Of a stretch of DNA of 64,000 nucleotides, positions 46,914 to 55,050 are shown one piece after another. Position numbers and translations under genes: made by a program. The stretch covers positions 62,001-126,000 of the forward strand of contig NZ_JANSKK010000017.1 in NCBI RefSeq assembly GCF_026659735.1, written 5' to 3'. Position 1 is the first letter of the stretch. Each line of letters begins with the position of its first letter. Source of the DNA: Staphylococcus pettenkoferi. GTDB taxonomy: Bacteria > Bacillota > Bacilli > Staphylococcales > Staphylococcaceae. Under the pieces are notes generated by a model, which was not told the DNA's origin, made no database searches, and saw only the letters and a list, made by a program, of their open reading frames with translations.

Positions 46914-47333
46914 TCATTTGTTTGCATGGCGCTGACCCCACTTTCCGAACATTTGATTAAATGTATTTTCAAACCAGTAATCATCACGTATTTTGTACGT
47001 TGTTACCATTTCGGCGGAAGAGACGTTACGGTGTTGAGTGATTCTTGCTAAACGAGAGAGCTTATCTTTTCTATCTCGTTTAACGTCTAATGTCTTTTGT
47101 TTCTCCTTGTCTTCTTCAAATGCCTCTGGATTCTCTCTGTATTTAATTGATCGTTTGAGATTGCGAATCCCTTGTTTAAACGCTTGTTTAATCTCTTTAT
47201 GATTCATACCTACATTTACAGCATCTTTATATACATCTCCAGGAATGTAGTAAGGCTTTGCGCCATCTGTTGTTAGATAGCACAACCGACCTTTACTGTC
47301 CTTTTTCTTTGGCAAATTAATTGTTTTTTCCAT
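46914..47333 (-). CDS. Hypothetical early phage protein
   Basis: 139 residues from ATG 47333 (TAGGAGTGAGAAC upstream). Basic; contains KDSKGRLCYLTTDGAKPYYIP, AVNVGMNHKEIKQAFKQGIRN and RKDKLSRLARITQHRNVSS. No family recognised; possible nucleic-acid binding. Confidence 0.7.
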   Translation of the reverse strand: MEKTINLPKKKDSKGRLCYLTTDGAKPYYIPGDVYKDAVNVGMNHKEIKQAFKQGIRNLKRSIKYRENPEAFEEDKEKQKTLDVKRDRKDKLSRLARITQHRNVSSAEMVTTYKIRDDYWFENTFNQMFGKWGQRHANK

Positions 47334-47343
47334 GTTCTCACTC

Positions 47344-47559
47344 CTAATCAATATCTTTTATTTCAACGTCATCAATATCTAAAAACTCAAGGTCTTCGTA
47401 CTCCATAAGTCTCGGTCTTTCCACAAACTTATAGAAGATACGATCTAACTCGTATTGAATTTCATCATCATAGTCATACGTTGATTTTGTAGTAACTGGC
47501 ACATTGAGTTGTGCTTTGATATTCATTTGAACTTTTACATTCGTTTCTTTCCAATTCAT
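47344..47559 (-). CDS. Hypothetical early phage protein
   Basis: 71 residues, strongly acidic at the C-terminus (RLMEYEDLEFLDIDDVEIKDID). Good binding site, and the stop is close to the downstream start. Function unknown. Confidence 0.65.
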   Translation of the reverse strand: MNWKETNVKVQMNIKAQLNVPVTTKSTYDYDDEIQYELDRIFYKFVERPRLMEYEDLEFLDIDDVEIKDID

Positions 47560-47563
47560 ATCA

Positions 47564-47962
47564 TCACTCCATAACTTCTAGTTTTACAACAATGCGCGGA
47601 TTTTCTGAAAATCGTTTAAAGCTTTTAATCTCTACAATTTGTCCATCGTCTTGCCACAAATGTTTATTCGCAGCATCTAATACCGTTTTCATCAAATTAT
47701 CTATATCGGGCTTTTTACCTTTGTATCGCCCTATCATTTTGCTACGTTTCTTTTTTGACCACGATTTGAGTAATGGAAAGTAAAATTCCAATTCAAGTCG
47801 TATAGGTTTATCTATCATGAGCATTGGTAATTGCCACTGAATGTCTTTCTTGTGTTGTTCATAACTTTTAGGCATATAAGTTTGTACATACTTGCCCATG
47901 CGTCTGAATCTCGGACGTGGTGACGCTACAGGCTTATCAAGTTTAATTTCAATCGTTTCCAT
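47564..47962 (-). CDS. rusA: RusA-family Holliday junction resolvase
   Basis: 132 residues. RusA signature: KPVASPRPRFRR at the N-terminus, KKPDIDNLMKTVLDAANKHLWQDDGQIVEIKSFK with the conserved catalytic Asp residues near 70-90. Resolves recombination junctions and trims branched phage DNA before packaging. Confidence 0.93.
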   Translation of the reverse strand: METIEIKLDKPVASPRPRFRRMGKYVQTYMPKSYEQHKKDIQWQLPMLMIDKPIRLELEFYFPLLKSWSKKKRSKMIGRYKGKKPDIDNLMKTVLDAANKHLWQDDGQIVEIKSFKRFSENPRIVVKLEVME

Positions 47963-47970
47963 TCGCTCAC

Positions 47971-48201
47971 CTACATATCAAAAATAGTCGCTTGACTATT
48001 CAATTCTTCTTCAAGAAATAAGTTATGGTTTGCTTTGAATCTGTTAAACCCTTGCATTGTCATCATTTTGTTGTCTACATCCCAATAACGTTTACCTGCT
48101 AAGTTTTCAACATAGAAATCGCCGTCACTTAATTCTGTTACTCTGAACACGCGTTCACTTTCAGAAGTAAATAAATCATACCGCTTAGTTGTTTCCTGCA
48201 T
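47971..48201 (-). CDS. Hypothetical early phage protein
   Basis: 76 residues from ATG 48201 (GGAGGCATTT upstream; an extension to 48282 has none). Contains YDLFTSESERVFRVTELSDGDFYVENLAGKRYWD. Overlaps the preceding gene. Function unknown. Confidence 0.7.
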   Translation of the reverse strand: MQETTKRYDLFTSESERVFRVTELSDGDFYVENLAGKRYWDVDNKMMTMQGFNRFKANHNLFLEEELNSQATIFDM

Positions 48202-48394
48202 TTTTAAATGCCTCCATTTCGTTAAATATAAAGTCTTTGTGTTCATCGAAATCATCAAATACTTGTAATCTATTTTCATCAAGCAATCGATTAATTGTTT
48301 TGCCCCAATCGATGATACGCATTTGAATGAGCGGTTCTCGCTCGTACTCTTTATACATGCGTCTTAACGTTTCTTGTAATTCATTTATTTTCAT
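48185..48394 (-). CDS. Hypothetical protein next to helicase
   Basis: 69 residues, helical and charged (LQETLRRMYKEYEREPLIQ, WGKTINRLLDENRLQVFDDF). Its ATG overlaps the helicase stop codon, implying coupling. Function unknown. Confidence 0.7.
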   Translation of the reverse strand: MKINELQETLRRMYKEYEREPLIQMRIIDWGKTINRLLDENRLQVFDDFDEHKDFIFNEMEAFKNAGNN

Positions 48395-49641
48395 CAGTAA
48401 AACCTCTGTGTCTTCTTGTAAAATTCTAAGTCAACCGTGCCAGTCTGGCCGTCTTTGTTCTTAGCTATAATAAACTCAATATCAGAACGGCCTGTGTCAT
48501 CATCTTGTAGTGTTTTGTCATAGTAATCTTCACGGTATAAAAAGAAAATCATATTAGCGTCTTGCTCAATGCCTCCTGCTTCTCTCAAGTCGCTCATCAT
48601 CGGACGTTTATCTTGTCTCGATTCTACCCCTCGACTTAGTTGAGAGAGAGCTATAATGGTGCTCCTAGTCTCTTTAGCGATGACTTTTAAATCACGGCTA
48701 ATCTTTTCAACTTCTAACCGTCTATCTTTCTGAGGTGTATCTGATGACATTAACGTCAAATAATCAATAAATATTACATTAGGCTTGCCATTGGATTGCA
48801 TCGCTACCTCTTGGATGTCACTAGGTGTTAACTGAGCTTGGTCTTCAATGCGTAAGTGATTGTGTTTTTTAATTACATCAATCGCTTGCATGACTTTATC
48901 AACTTCCTCTGGCTTCAGCCTACCACCTCGCTTAATCTTATGAAGAGGGATATTCGTCATCATCGCCACAAGACGCTCAACAATATTACTCCCGTCTGTT
49001 TCCAAACTGAAAAAAGTCGCAGGGATTCCTGATCGCGCAATATTCCACATCATCGTTAGTGCAAGTGATGTCTTGCCTAAGCTGGGTCTTGCACCTAAGA
49101 CATTCAGCTGACCACTTTCAAACCCTATAATTTTGCTATCAATAGAATCGATCCCTGTTTTGATAAACGTCTTGCACTTATCAGATAAGATATTGTCCAT
49201 CACTTCCATCAAAAAATTATCGGTCGGATTGTCTTTTTGGATAGATAGCTCGTTTAATTCGTTGAGTTGTTCTGTTAGTAATTTAAGATTCTGTGGAGTA
49301 GGACTAGATTGATAATCTTTTGCGTCTGCTAATGCTTTTTTTAGTACATAGTTCTGTAAGATGTTCATTTGATCAGACATGAAAAACGTTTTATCTGCTT
49401 GTTTTGAATCATAGAGTTGACTAAGTCTTTGAGTTGATATAAATGATTTGTCTTTTCGACTTTTGAAATAAATTTGGTTCACATCAACTTTGCCTTGTTC
49501 AATAACATAGGTGATAAAATTCTTAATCCCTTCATTCTCAAACATATCTGGCTTGACTTTTAATTTACCTAGTAAATCTGGGTTTTGGAGCAGGCTAGAA
49601 ACAATCGATTCTTCAGTGGATAAAACATCAATGTTATTCAT
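48394..49641 (-). CDS. dnaB: Replicative DNA helicase (DnaB-like)
   Basis: 415-residue hexameric helicase. N-terminal domain (VLSTEESIVSSLLQNPDLL), Walker A GARPSLGKTSLAL (about 184-196), Walker B NVIFIDYLTLMSS and the RSTIIALSQLSRGVESRQDKRPMMSDLREAGGIEQDANMIFFLYRE block of the RecA-like domain. Phage-encoded helicase that works with the loader and initiator just upstream. Confidence 0.95.
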   Translation of the reverse strand: MNNIDVLSTEESIVSSLLQNPDLLGKLKVKPDMFENEGIKNFITYVIEQGKVDVNQIYFKSRKDKSFISTQRLSQLYDSKQADKTFFMSDQMNILQNYVLKKALADAKDYQSSPTPQNLKLLTEQLNELNELSIQKDNPTDNFLMEVMDNILSDKCKTFIKTGIDSIDSKIIGFESGQLNVLGARPSLGKTSLALTMMWNIARSGIPATFFSLETDGSNIVERLVAMMTNIPLHKIKRGGRLKPEEVDKVMQAIDVIKKHNHLRIEDQAQLTPSDIQEVAMQSNGKPNVIFIDYLTLMSSDTPQKDRRLEVEKISRDLKVIAKETRSTIIALSQLSRGVESRQDKRPMMSDLREAGGIEQDANMIFFLYREDYYDKTLQDDDTGRSDIEFIIAKNKDGQTGTVDLEFYKKTQRFY

Positions 49642-49990
49642 CTTCTTCAGCCCACTCTCTTTTGAGTTGTTCCCACCGTTCTTTTAATCTTCGGTGTTGA
49701 GTTGCGTATTCACTATCATGTTTCATCTTGTATGCATGTGTTTCTTCCTCAGGAGGCACTGTACTTTCCATTTCTGGTGGCTTATAATCAATGATTTGTG
49801 CAATCGTAGGTTTATAACGACTTTCTCTAATGTATTTCGTAGTTTTGCGTAAGGTTCTGTCGTAGTCGCCATAAGCAGTAAGTTGCTCAACCCATAGTCT
49901 TACTTTAAATTCATCTTTAATAAAATTCATATCGAAGGCAGCATCAATAAGACTAATTATTGTCGCTGCTTCTTTATTAGTCATAGTCAT
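49634..49990 (-). CDS. Helicase loader/inhibitor (G39P-like)
   Basis: 118 residues: the pattern MTNKEAATIISLIDAAFDM, RLWVEQLTAYGDYDRTLRKTTKYIRESRYKPTIAQIIDY matches the SPP1 G39P / helicase-loader-inhibitor family that delivers the helicase to the initiator-bound origin. Overlaps dnaB by 8 nt. Confidence 0.82.
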   Translation of the reverse strand: MTMTNKEAATIISLIDAAFDMNFIKDEFKVRLWVEQLTAYGDYDRTLRKTTKYIRESRYKPTIAQIIDYKPPEMESTVPPEEETHAYKMKHDSEYATQHRRLKERWEQLKREWAEEDE

Positions 49991-49995
49991 TTGTG

Positions 49996-50721
49996 TTATG
50001 CCTCCTCGTTTAAAAGTTGACTAAGGTAATTACTGTTTTCATTTTCTTCTGATGTTTTAGGTATCTCTTCACTGTAATCGTTCATATAGCTTTCTTGTGA
50101 TAAGAATGTCTTAGGATATTTTTGATATTGTTTGTTAGTAATTGTTTGCTTATATGCTTTAGTTCCATTCATAATCGTTTCAAAGTCATGTTTCTTTAAT
50201 GCTGATTTAAATAAACTAAATGCTTTTTTCTTATCTAGTTTCTTATCATATAAATCCCACCATTGATCAAAACGTTCACGCGTAACGTCAGTTGCGCTAG
50301 TATTAATTGCCTGACTGTTATTTGTATTACTGTTAATTGTAGAACTGTTAATTGTAGTGGGTTGATTGTCGACCGGTCGGTCATCAACGGGTCGGTGGTC
50401 GACGGGTCGGTGATTAACCTGTCGAGGATTGTGAAATATTGTGTATAAATTACTGCCGTAAATATTATGAGTTTGTTTTCTGTTAACGCTAAGGTAACCA
50501 CTGTCAATCAATTCATTTTTTGCTCTTAAAAATCGGTGCTTTCCAATATTCAATTCATGTTTAATTAAATCTACACTAGGAAATGCACTCTCATCTGCTC
50601 CTGCATAAGCTGATAAGTAACCGTATAATGCTTTAGCTTCTATACTTATACTTGTATCTTTCATTACTCGTTTGAATACTAAGCCGTAGCCAGTAATGGA
50701 ACTCTTGATACTATCGTTCAT
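49996..50721 (-). CDS. Replication initiator with HTH_36-type domain
   Basis: 241 residues. The N-terminal winged helix (KALYGYLSAYAGADESAFPSVDLIKHELNIGKHRFLRAKNELID, about 31-75) is followed by the repetitive HRPVD / TINS region (about 98-138), and a C-terminal DnaD-like helical domain (FDQWWDLYDKKLDKKKAFSLFKSALKKHDFETI). The gene body contains the iteron-like repeats at 50314-50427, as in other phages whose origin lies inside the initiator gene. Confidence 0.85.
   Translation of the reverse strand: MNDSIKSSITGYGLVFKRVMKDTSISIEAKALYGYLSAYAGADESAFPSVDLIKHELNIGKHRFLRAKNELIDSGYLSVNRKQTHNIYGSNLYTIFHNPRQVNHRPVDHRPVDDRPVDNQPTTINSSTINSNTNNSQAINTSATDVTRERFDQWWDLYDKKLDKKKAFSLFKSALKKHDFETIMNGTKAYKQTITNKQYQKYPKTFLSQESYMNDYSEEIPKTSEENENSNYLSQLLNEEA
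50314..50427. other. Candidate replication origin inside initiator gene
   Basis: Two adjacent arrays with the same 15-bp period. Four GC-richer copies (GTCGACCGGTCGGTC, ATCAACGGGTCGGTG, GTCGACGGGTCGGTG, ATTAACCTGTCGAGG at 50368-50427) sit next to three AT-rich copies (ACTGTTATTTGTATT, ACTGTTAATTGTAGA, ACTGTTAATTGTAGT at 50314-50358). This resembles iterons beside a duplex-unwinding element. Confidence 0.65.
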
Positions 50722-51389
50722 TATTTCTCACCTCTTAACATGCTATTCAATTTTTCATCTACTTCTATCCAGCTATTATACAAATGATATTTATCGTTGA
50801 ATGTGTCCATTCCTATTTGGTGCTGTTCTCTATGGTGTTTTGAACATAGCGCTAACACTTTGTTATCTGTGTGATTTATCTTCCGTCTGTTACGTCCTCG
50901 ACCTACTGCGTGATAATGCGCAAGTTCTGCTCGTGGCGTTCCGCATATTACACAGTTACGATTGACTGTTGACCAGTAAAGAAATGCCTTATCATTCTTA
51001 AGTAAGTCACTTGTTTTATAGCTAAGTGGTATGTTGTTGTAAAATATCCAGTCCAAAGTCACTTCAATAATTTGGCTCGCTTGTTGTCTTGAACAATTAC
51101 TTAAGGAAATGCCTTGATCGTAGCCATAGAGGACACAAACATAATCCATGAACATATACCTCATATAATCTCGAGGTTGCCCTGTGTAAGCCTCTATGTC
51201 GTTACAAAGCGCAAATATCTTTCTGCGTTGTTTATCCGTAATTAGAAAAGGGTCAACAGGTTTAACTTCACACTCAACTTCTAAGCCGTTATCAAGTAGC
51301 AATGTTTCTTTATTACCTAGTTCAACACCAGAGATGACGACAGTTGTCGTGCCATCATCTTCAGTGATGTAATTTTTGATAATTGGCAT
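50721..51389 (-). CDS. Putative HNHc nuclease
   Basis: 222 residues. C-terminal HNH motif (CVICGTPRAELAHYHAVGRGRNRRKINHTDNKVLALCSKHHREQHQ, about 150-195) with zinc-binding Cys pairs. The N-terminal ~140 residues match the putative HNHc nucleases found between ssb and the initiator in many staphylococcal phages. Probably a replication/recombination nuclease, not a homing enzyme. Confidence 0.85.
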   Translation of the reverse strand: MPIIKNYITEDDGTTTVVISGVELGNKETLLLDNGLEVECEVKPVDPFLITDKQRRKIFALCNDIEAYTGQPRDYMRYMFMDYVCVLYGYDQGISLSNCSRQQASQIIEVTLDWIFYNNIPLSYKTSDLLKNDKAFLYWSTVNRNCVICGTPRAELAHYHAVGRGRNRRKINHTDNKVLALCSKHHREQHQIGMDTFNDKYHLYNSWIEVDEKLNSMLRGEK

Positions 51390-51938
51390 TTAAATCAACT
51401 TCTCAAATTTATATTTATTACCATGTATATCAGTTAACTCTTTACGATTACGTTTTAATTTAGTGCTTATATAACCATTATTTCTACCTAAAAATTGACT
51501 CGCTCTACTCATACTTATAAATTCATATTCGATACCTAAATGATTAATGAGTTTTACAGCCATATTGGTATGCATTAGACCAGTTTCAAATGCATGCCTG
51601 TTGTTTTCTAAGTGATTGCACCACTCAAGATTTTCTACATTATTATTTTTAGGATTGCCGTCAATGTGATTGATACATTCTTTTCCTTTAACAACTGGCA
51701 TAAAAGCAAAAGCTACTAATCTATGAACTAAAAAATCTTTATGTTTGCCATCTTTCCAAAGTGATACTCTTACATCTCTACCATTAGGCGTTTTATCTTT
51801 TAGGTAACGCTGTTTCCAATGTCTTACGCCATGTTTCTTTGTATAAGTGGTTTTATTTTTATGAGTTCTTACTCGACCTTTGTTACTTACTTCGTAAATA
51901 CCTTCGTAACCTACAACATCTCTCCATTTTTCCTTCAT
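51390..51938 (-). CDS. HNH endonuclease with NUMOD4 motif
   Basis: 182 residues. N-terminal NUMOD4 (EKWRDVVGYEGIYEVSNKGRVR, about 2-25), HNH core (LVHRLVAFAFMP...CINHIDGNPKNNNVENLEWCNHLENN, about 69-112), and a C-terminal helix-turn-helix/NUMOD1-like region (EFISMSRASQFLGRNNGYISTKLKR). Typical free-standing homing endonuclease, placed between ssb and the HNHc gene; its target may be one of these neighbours. Confidence 0.9.
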   Translation of the reverse strand: MKEKWRDVVGYEGIYEVSNKGRVRTHKNKTTYTKKHGVRHWKQRYLKDKTPNGRDVRVSLWKDGKHKDFLVHRLVAFAFMPVVKGKECINHIDGNPKNNNVENLEWCNHLENNRHAFETGLMHTNMAVKLINHLGIEYEFISMSRASQFLGRNNGYISTKLKRNRKELTDIHGNKYKFEKLI

Positions 51939-51950
51939 TTAATCACCTCA

Positions 51951-52373
51951 TCAGAAAGGAAGTGTAGAATTGTCTATATCATTGATGCCGTTGTTATTAC
52001 TAAAAGGGTTATTGCCTGCTGGTGCTTGCCCTCTCTGTTGTTGAGGTTGGTTGTTTTGTTGATTACTACCTTTGTTATCTAAAAATTCAATTCTGTTAGC
52101 AATCACTCGTACTACTGAACGATTGTTACCTTCTTTATCTTGGAATCTATCTTGTTTCAAGTTGCCTTCAATTAAGATTTTGCTACCTTTTCCACAATAG
52201 TTATTAAGTAATTGTGCAGTTTTACCAAATGCTGCAACATCAAAGAACGAAGTATCATCTTTTTTGAATGGGTTGTCTACTGCTAATGAGAAGTTAGTTA
52301 CTTGTGTTTGTCCTGCCGGTTTTAGTTCTAAATCTTTAGTGATACGTCCTGTTAAAATTGTTAAATTAGTCAT
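51951..52373 (-). CDS. ssb: Single-stranded DNA-binding protein
   Basis: 140 residues from ATG 52373, seven bases after AAGGAG; a start at 52379 would be too close. OB fold (LTILTGRITKDLELKPAGQTQVTNFSLAVD, FFDVAAFGKTAQLLNNYCGKGSKILIEGNLKQ) and the C-terminal acidic tip DIDNSTLPF that recruits partner proteins. Confidence 0.95.
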   Translation of the reverse strand: MTNLTILTGRITKDLELKPAGQTQVTNFSLAVDNPFKKDDTSFFDVAAFGKTAQLLNNYCGKGSKILIEGNLKQDRFQDKEGNNRSVVRVIANRIEFLDNKGSNQQNNQPQQQRGQAPAGNNPFSNNNGINDIDNSTLPF

Positions 52374-53004
52374 TGTCATTCTCCTTATCTAACTGTTTTA
52401 GTCCCGCGTCTAGTTTTGCGTGTGCTTGCGCTATTTCTTTTTGTGATACTTTGTTAATGTTTTGAATACCTAACCAACGCATTGTTTTATCCAATGTTGC
52501 GTCTCTACCTTTTTCTTGTGATAGCGTTACAAACTGATTGATACGTTCTTCTAATTCCGTTCTATCGTTATCGCTGGCATCTGGCGCCTCCTCACCTAGA
52601 TATAAATAGTTTCCTAGACCAAACTTAGCTGCACATTTAACCATGCATCGCTTAATCGCTTTGTTTATGTCAAAAGAAGTTGCACTTCCCTTAGGAATTG
52701 CTTGATTTTTATAATTCAATACAGGAAGCCACTCTCTTTTTGTTACTCCGAACACTGTTAATTCGACACATACCATGTAACCCTCGTCCATTTTGAGGTA
52801 AGGAACAAAAAAGTTTTTATCGGTACTATCTGGATAAGGAAACTCGATTACTTTTTCCTCGTAAGTTGGATCTTCCTTAGTCAATTCTTGTTGAACGTAG
52901 GCCCATGATAAGTAATTTAAGTTTTGTTTCTTCTCAACATGAGCGCTAACATCTCTACTGTTTAATTCTCTAAATTTATCTGCGAAGTTGAGTTTTTCAC
53001 TCAT
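52366..53004 (-). CDS. Single-strand annealing protein (Sak3, DUF1071)
   Basis: 212 residues. Matches the DUF1071/Sak3 pattern: LNYLSWAYVQQELTKEDPTYEEKVIEFP, FVPYLKMDEGYMVCVELTVFG and KRCMVKCAAKFGLGNYLYLGEEAP. Recombinase that anneals single strands, probably assisted by the adjacent SSB. Overlaps ssb by 8 nt. Confidence 0.88.
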   Translation of the reverse strand: MSEKLNFADKFRELNSRDVSAHVEKKQNLNYLSWAYVQQELTKEDPTYEEKVIEFPYPDSTDKNFFVPYLKMDEGYMVCVELTVFGVTKREWLPVLNYKNQAIPKGSATSFDINKAIKRCMVKCAAKFGLGNYLYLGEEAPDASDNDRTELEERINQFVTLSQEKGRDATLDKTMRWLGIQNINKVSQKEIAQAHAKLDAGLKQLDKENDND

Positions 53005-53254
53005 CAGATTTGACCTCCTTCAAGTCCTTCATTTTCACTTTTTTACGTGTTTCTTGTATTTTGTAAGTTGTTACTTCGATATCATGTTTCTCCCAGTCGA
53101 TATCAATATCATCTAGTCCACTAATAACTGCTGCTCTACTACGCATAGCGTTGTAATTTGCATATTCTGGAGAAGGTGGTTTATTTGTAAGCCACCAACC
53201 GTGATGCTCATCTTGGACACGATACTCAACTTTGGTTGTTTCTTTCACGTTCAT
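52997..53254 (-). CDS. Hypothetical protein (DUF2483-like)
   Basis: 85 residues: YRVQDEHHGWWLTNKPPSPEYANYNAMRSRAAVISGLDDIDIDWEKHDIE has the layout of DUF2483 proteins from staphylococcal phages (a short ITNKPT-like motif followed by a RAREFNG-like motif). Function unknown; in the recombination operon. Confidence 0.72.
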   Translation of the reverse strand: MNVKETTKVEYRVQDEHHGWWLTNKPPSPEYANYNAMRSRAAVISGLDDIDIDWEKHDIEVTTYKIQETRKKVKMKDLKEVKSDE

Positions 53255-53315
53255 GCACCTCCGTACATCTAGCTATATCTTGTGCGTTCTTTTCATCTAT
53301 ATTTAGTTCTTGCAC
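53226..53315 (-). CDS. Very small early gene
   Basis: 29 residues from GTG 53315, with GGGAGGA six bases upstream: QELNIDEKNAQDIARCTEVHERERNNQS. Overlaps the following gene by 29 nt in another frame. The strong binding site supports translation. Function unknown. Confidence 0.5.
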   Translation of the reverse strand: MQELNIDEKNAQDIARCTEVHERERNNQS

Positions 53316-53385
53316 GATTTATCCTCCCGTTGTATGATTGACTTGAATATAATTTGTTGATACTTCGACTGTTTGCTAATTGCCG

Positions 53386-53550
53386 TTAGCATTCAGTCTT
53401 TTTTATTTCTTCTATCCACACTCTCCAGAATGGGATTGCAATTAGTAATACGGATAAACTAATAACTAGTGTTGTAGCTAAATGTACTCTTAATAACACA
53501 AGTGCTAATGCAACGATAATCATTGTTAGGTATGCCAATAGATACTTCAT
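53386..53550 (-). CDS. Small two-helix membrane protein
   Basis: 54 residues from ATG 53550 (AAAGGAGGTGAGG upstream): MKYLLAYLTMIIVALALVLL and a second hydrophobic segment, ending IEEIKKTEC. Small membrane proteins of this kind, for example DUF1270, sit here in staphylococcal phages. Function unknown. Confidence 0.75.
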   Translation of the reverse strand: MKYLLAYLTMIIVALALVLLRVHLATTLVISLSVLLIAIPFWRVWIEEIKKTEC

Positions 53551-53563
53551 TTCCTCACCTCCT

Positions 53564-53875
53564 TTATTTGCCGTGTATTTCATTGAAATGTTCATCGATA
53601 AATTTATTCATCTTTCTTGCGTTGAATCTCCATCTGTTAAAACTTTCATCTGGATAGTGTGCTATCCCTTGTTTCTTCAAGATCTTTTCAAATTTAGGAT
53701 TGAATAACAATCTATCTTTAATCGTGTCATCAGAAGACATCTTTAACTTTTTCTTCAAGTCTTTTAAGTCCCAGACAGGATCTAAAGAGTAATTAAACAA
53801 CTCTTCGTATTCTTCTTTTGCAATGAGTACGTGTGTGTCTGGAATGGGGACTGTTACGTTAATTGTTTGCGGCAT
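53564..53875 (-). CDS. DUF771-like DNA-binding protein
   Basis: 103 residues from ATG 53875 (AAAGGAGTGAC upstream). It reads MPQTINVTVPIPDTHVLIAK...WDLKDLKKKLKMSSDDTIKDRLLFNPKF...RWRFNARKMNKFIDEHFNEI, like the DUF771 family of staphylococcal phages, an excisionase-like helix-turn-helix. Probably an early regulator or architectural protein. Confidence 0.82.
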   Translation of the reverse strand: MPQTINVTVPIPDTHVLIAKEEYEELFNYSLDPVWDLKDLKKKLKMSSDDTIKDRLLFNPKFEKILKKQGIAHYPDESFNRWRFNARKMNKFIDEHFNEIHGK

Positions 53876-53929
53876 CAAAGTCACTCCTTTCGTGTATAAT
53901 TTGGTTATCAACCTAAGGAGGTGATAACT

Positions 53930-54112
53930 ATGTCTGATTTATCTATTGTGCAACGCGCCCATGATTTAGCTTTATTAAAAGCCGAAATCTTAGCTAATCA
54001 ACAAATTGCTGAAACTGGAACTGTTAATATTGAGCTAACGAGTGAGTATGCAATTGCTTATGCTGAAGCTAAAGATGCTTTAGAGAAAATCTTTACAAAA
54101 GACCAAGATTAA
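53930..54112 (+). CDS. Small protein, opposite strand within early operon
   Basis: 60 residues from ATG 53930 with an ideal AAGGAGGTGAT upstream: MSDLSIVQRAHDLALLKAEIL, helical with no membrane segment. It is read against the early operon and converges with the gene at 54093-54248. A TATAAT at 53897-53902 could be its -10. Homologous-looking small genes occur at this spot in other staphylococcal phages. Function unknown. Confidence 0.78.
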   Translation: MSDLSIVQRAHDLALLKAEILANQQIAETGTVNIELTSEYAIAYAEAKDALEKIFTKDQD

Positions 54113-54248
54113 CTCTTACTTTTCTCGCATTTTCTTTGTTTACAACTCTAGTAAGTGTTTCTGGTTTTAAACTTTTCTCAATTTTTACAACCTTCCACGT
54201 CACAACTGCCATTGTGATGAGGAGGGTTGTTTTGTATAAAGTATTCAT
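54093..54248 (-). CDS. Small membrane-anchored protein
   Basis: 51 residues from ATG 54248 (GAGGAGGC upstream): one hydrophobic helix near the N-terminus (TTLLITMAVVTWKVV) and a basic remainder. Its 3' end overlaps the plus-strand gene's end by 20 nt. Function unknown. Confidence 0.68.
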   Translation of the reverse strand: MNTLYKTTLLITMAVVTWKVVKIEKSLKPETLTRVVNKENARKVRVNLGLL

Positions 54249-54249
54249 G

Positions 54250-54417
54250 TTATGCCTCCTCATCTTCGTCATATTCAATAATTGGTTTAGGCGCTATACC
54301 TATCTCTATATCGATTGCGTCATAATTTAAATCTTCGATAGCTTCTTCAATTTCATTTACTGCACTTTTGATGTTTGATGCTTCAGGTACTCCGTATTGA
54401 ATTTTTAAGCTTTTCAT
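54250..54417 (-). CDS. Small acidic early protein
   Basis: 55 residues from ATG 54417 with AAAGGAGCG upstream: MKSLKIQYGVPEASNIKSAV and an acidic C-terminus EYDEDEEA. Its 3' end supplies the ribosome binding site for the next gene. Function unknown. Confidence 0.72.
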   Translation of the reverse strand: MKSLKIQYGVPEASNIKSAVNEIEEAIEDLNYDAIDIEIGIAPKPIIEYDEDEEA

Positions 54418-54455
54418 TTTATTCGCTCCTTTAATTTGTTTTTTTCGAATGTGGG

Positions 54456-55049
54456 TTAAACTCGTCTTATTTCATAAACTGATAAACTTTTTATTTTGTC
54501 TCGAATTTCATCCATCATATAAACGTTAAATGTCTCTATATTTCTTTTAGGTGAAATATGGTATACATCACTCAAATGATATTTAACTATCTTCCAAATT
54601 TTATTTTTATATACTCTTAATTTCTTGTTGTATTCTTTAGTGTTTTTAGCTTTTGTCTTTTGTAACTCTGAATATTCATCTAAAGTCATACTCCCATTAA
54701 TTAGTTCATCAAAATCTAATTGATTTAAATTACCAAGTGCTGTTCTAGCTTTTTCGTCAACTGTTTTTCTTAGTTGATCTAATTCAATTTTGTTCAAAGC
54801 TCTCATGTTGTGTTCTTCTTTTTGATGATTTTCAATACTAGTCATACGATTACCTTGTGTTTGTAATACGTTTAGTAAATCTTCTTGATACTCCCTTTGA
54901 TTGTTTAGCATCATTAAAGAACTGTTTTCCGTTATTTGTTTGGCTGAAATTAAAACTCTTTCAACATCACTTACACTTACATTTGTATCTTTAGATATTG
55001 CTTTTACTACACTCGTTTCTTTGTTGAAAATGCTTAACGGATTTTTCAA
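54456..55049 (-). CDS. Antirepressor-like protein with ORF6C-type C-terminus
   Basis: 197 residues. Helical N-terminus (KDTNVSVSDVERVLISAKQITENSSLMMLNNQREYQEDLLNVL), a coiled middle, and a C-terminal region (KLRVYKNKIWKIVKYHLSDVYHISPKRNIETFNVYMMDEIRDKI, about 140-190) resembling ORF6C of phage antirepressors. No KilA-N or BRO N-terminus is present, so regulatory role is tentative. Confidence 0.7.
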   Translation of the reverse strand: MKNPLSIFNKETSVVKAISKDTNVSVSDVERVLISAKQITENSSLMMLNNQREYQEDLLNVLQTQGNRMTSIENHQKEEHNMRALNKIELDQLRKTVDEKARTALGNLNQLDFDELINGSMTLDEYSELQKTKAKNTKEYNKKLRVYKNKIWKIVKYHLSDVYHISPKRNIETFNVYMMDEIRDKIKSLSVYEIRRV

Positions 55050-55050
55050 T

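Noticed and set aside
53318..53407. 29-codon frame (MLTAISKQSKYQQ...) between two small early genes
   Set aside because: ATG overlaps the previous gene but has no ribosome binding site, and the product has no features.
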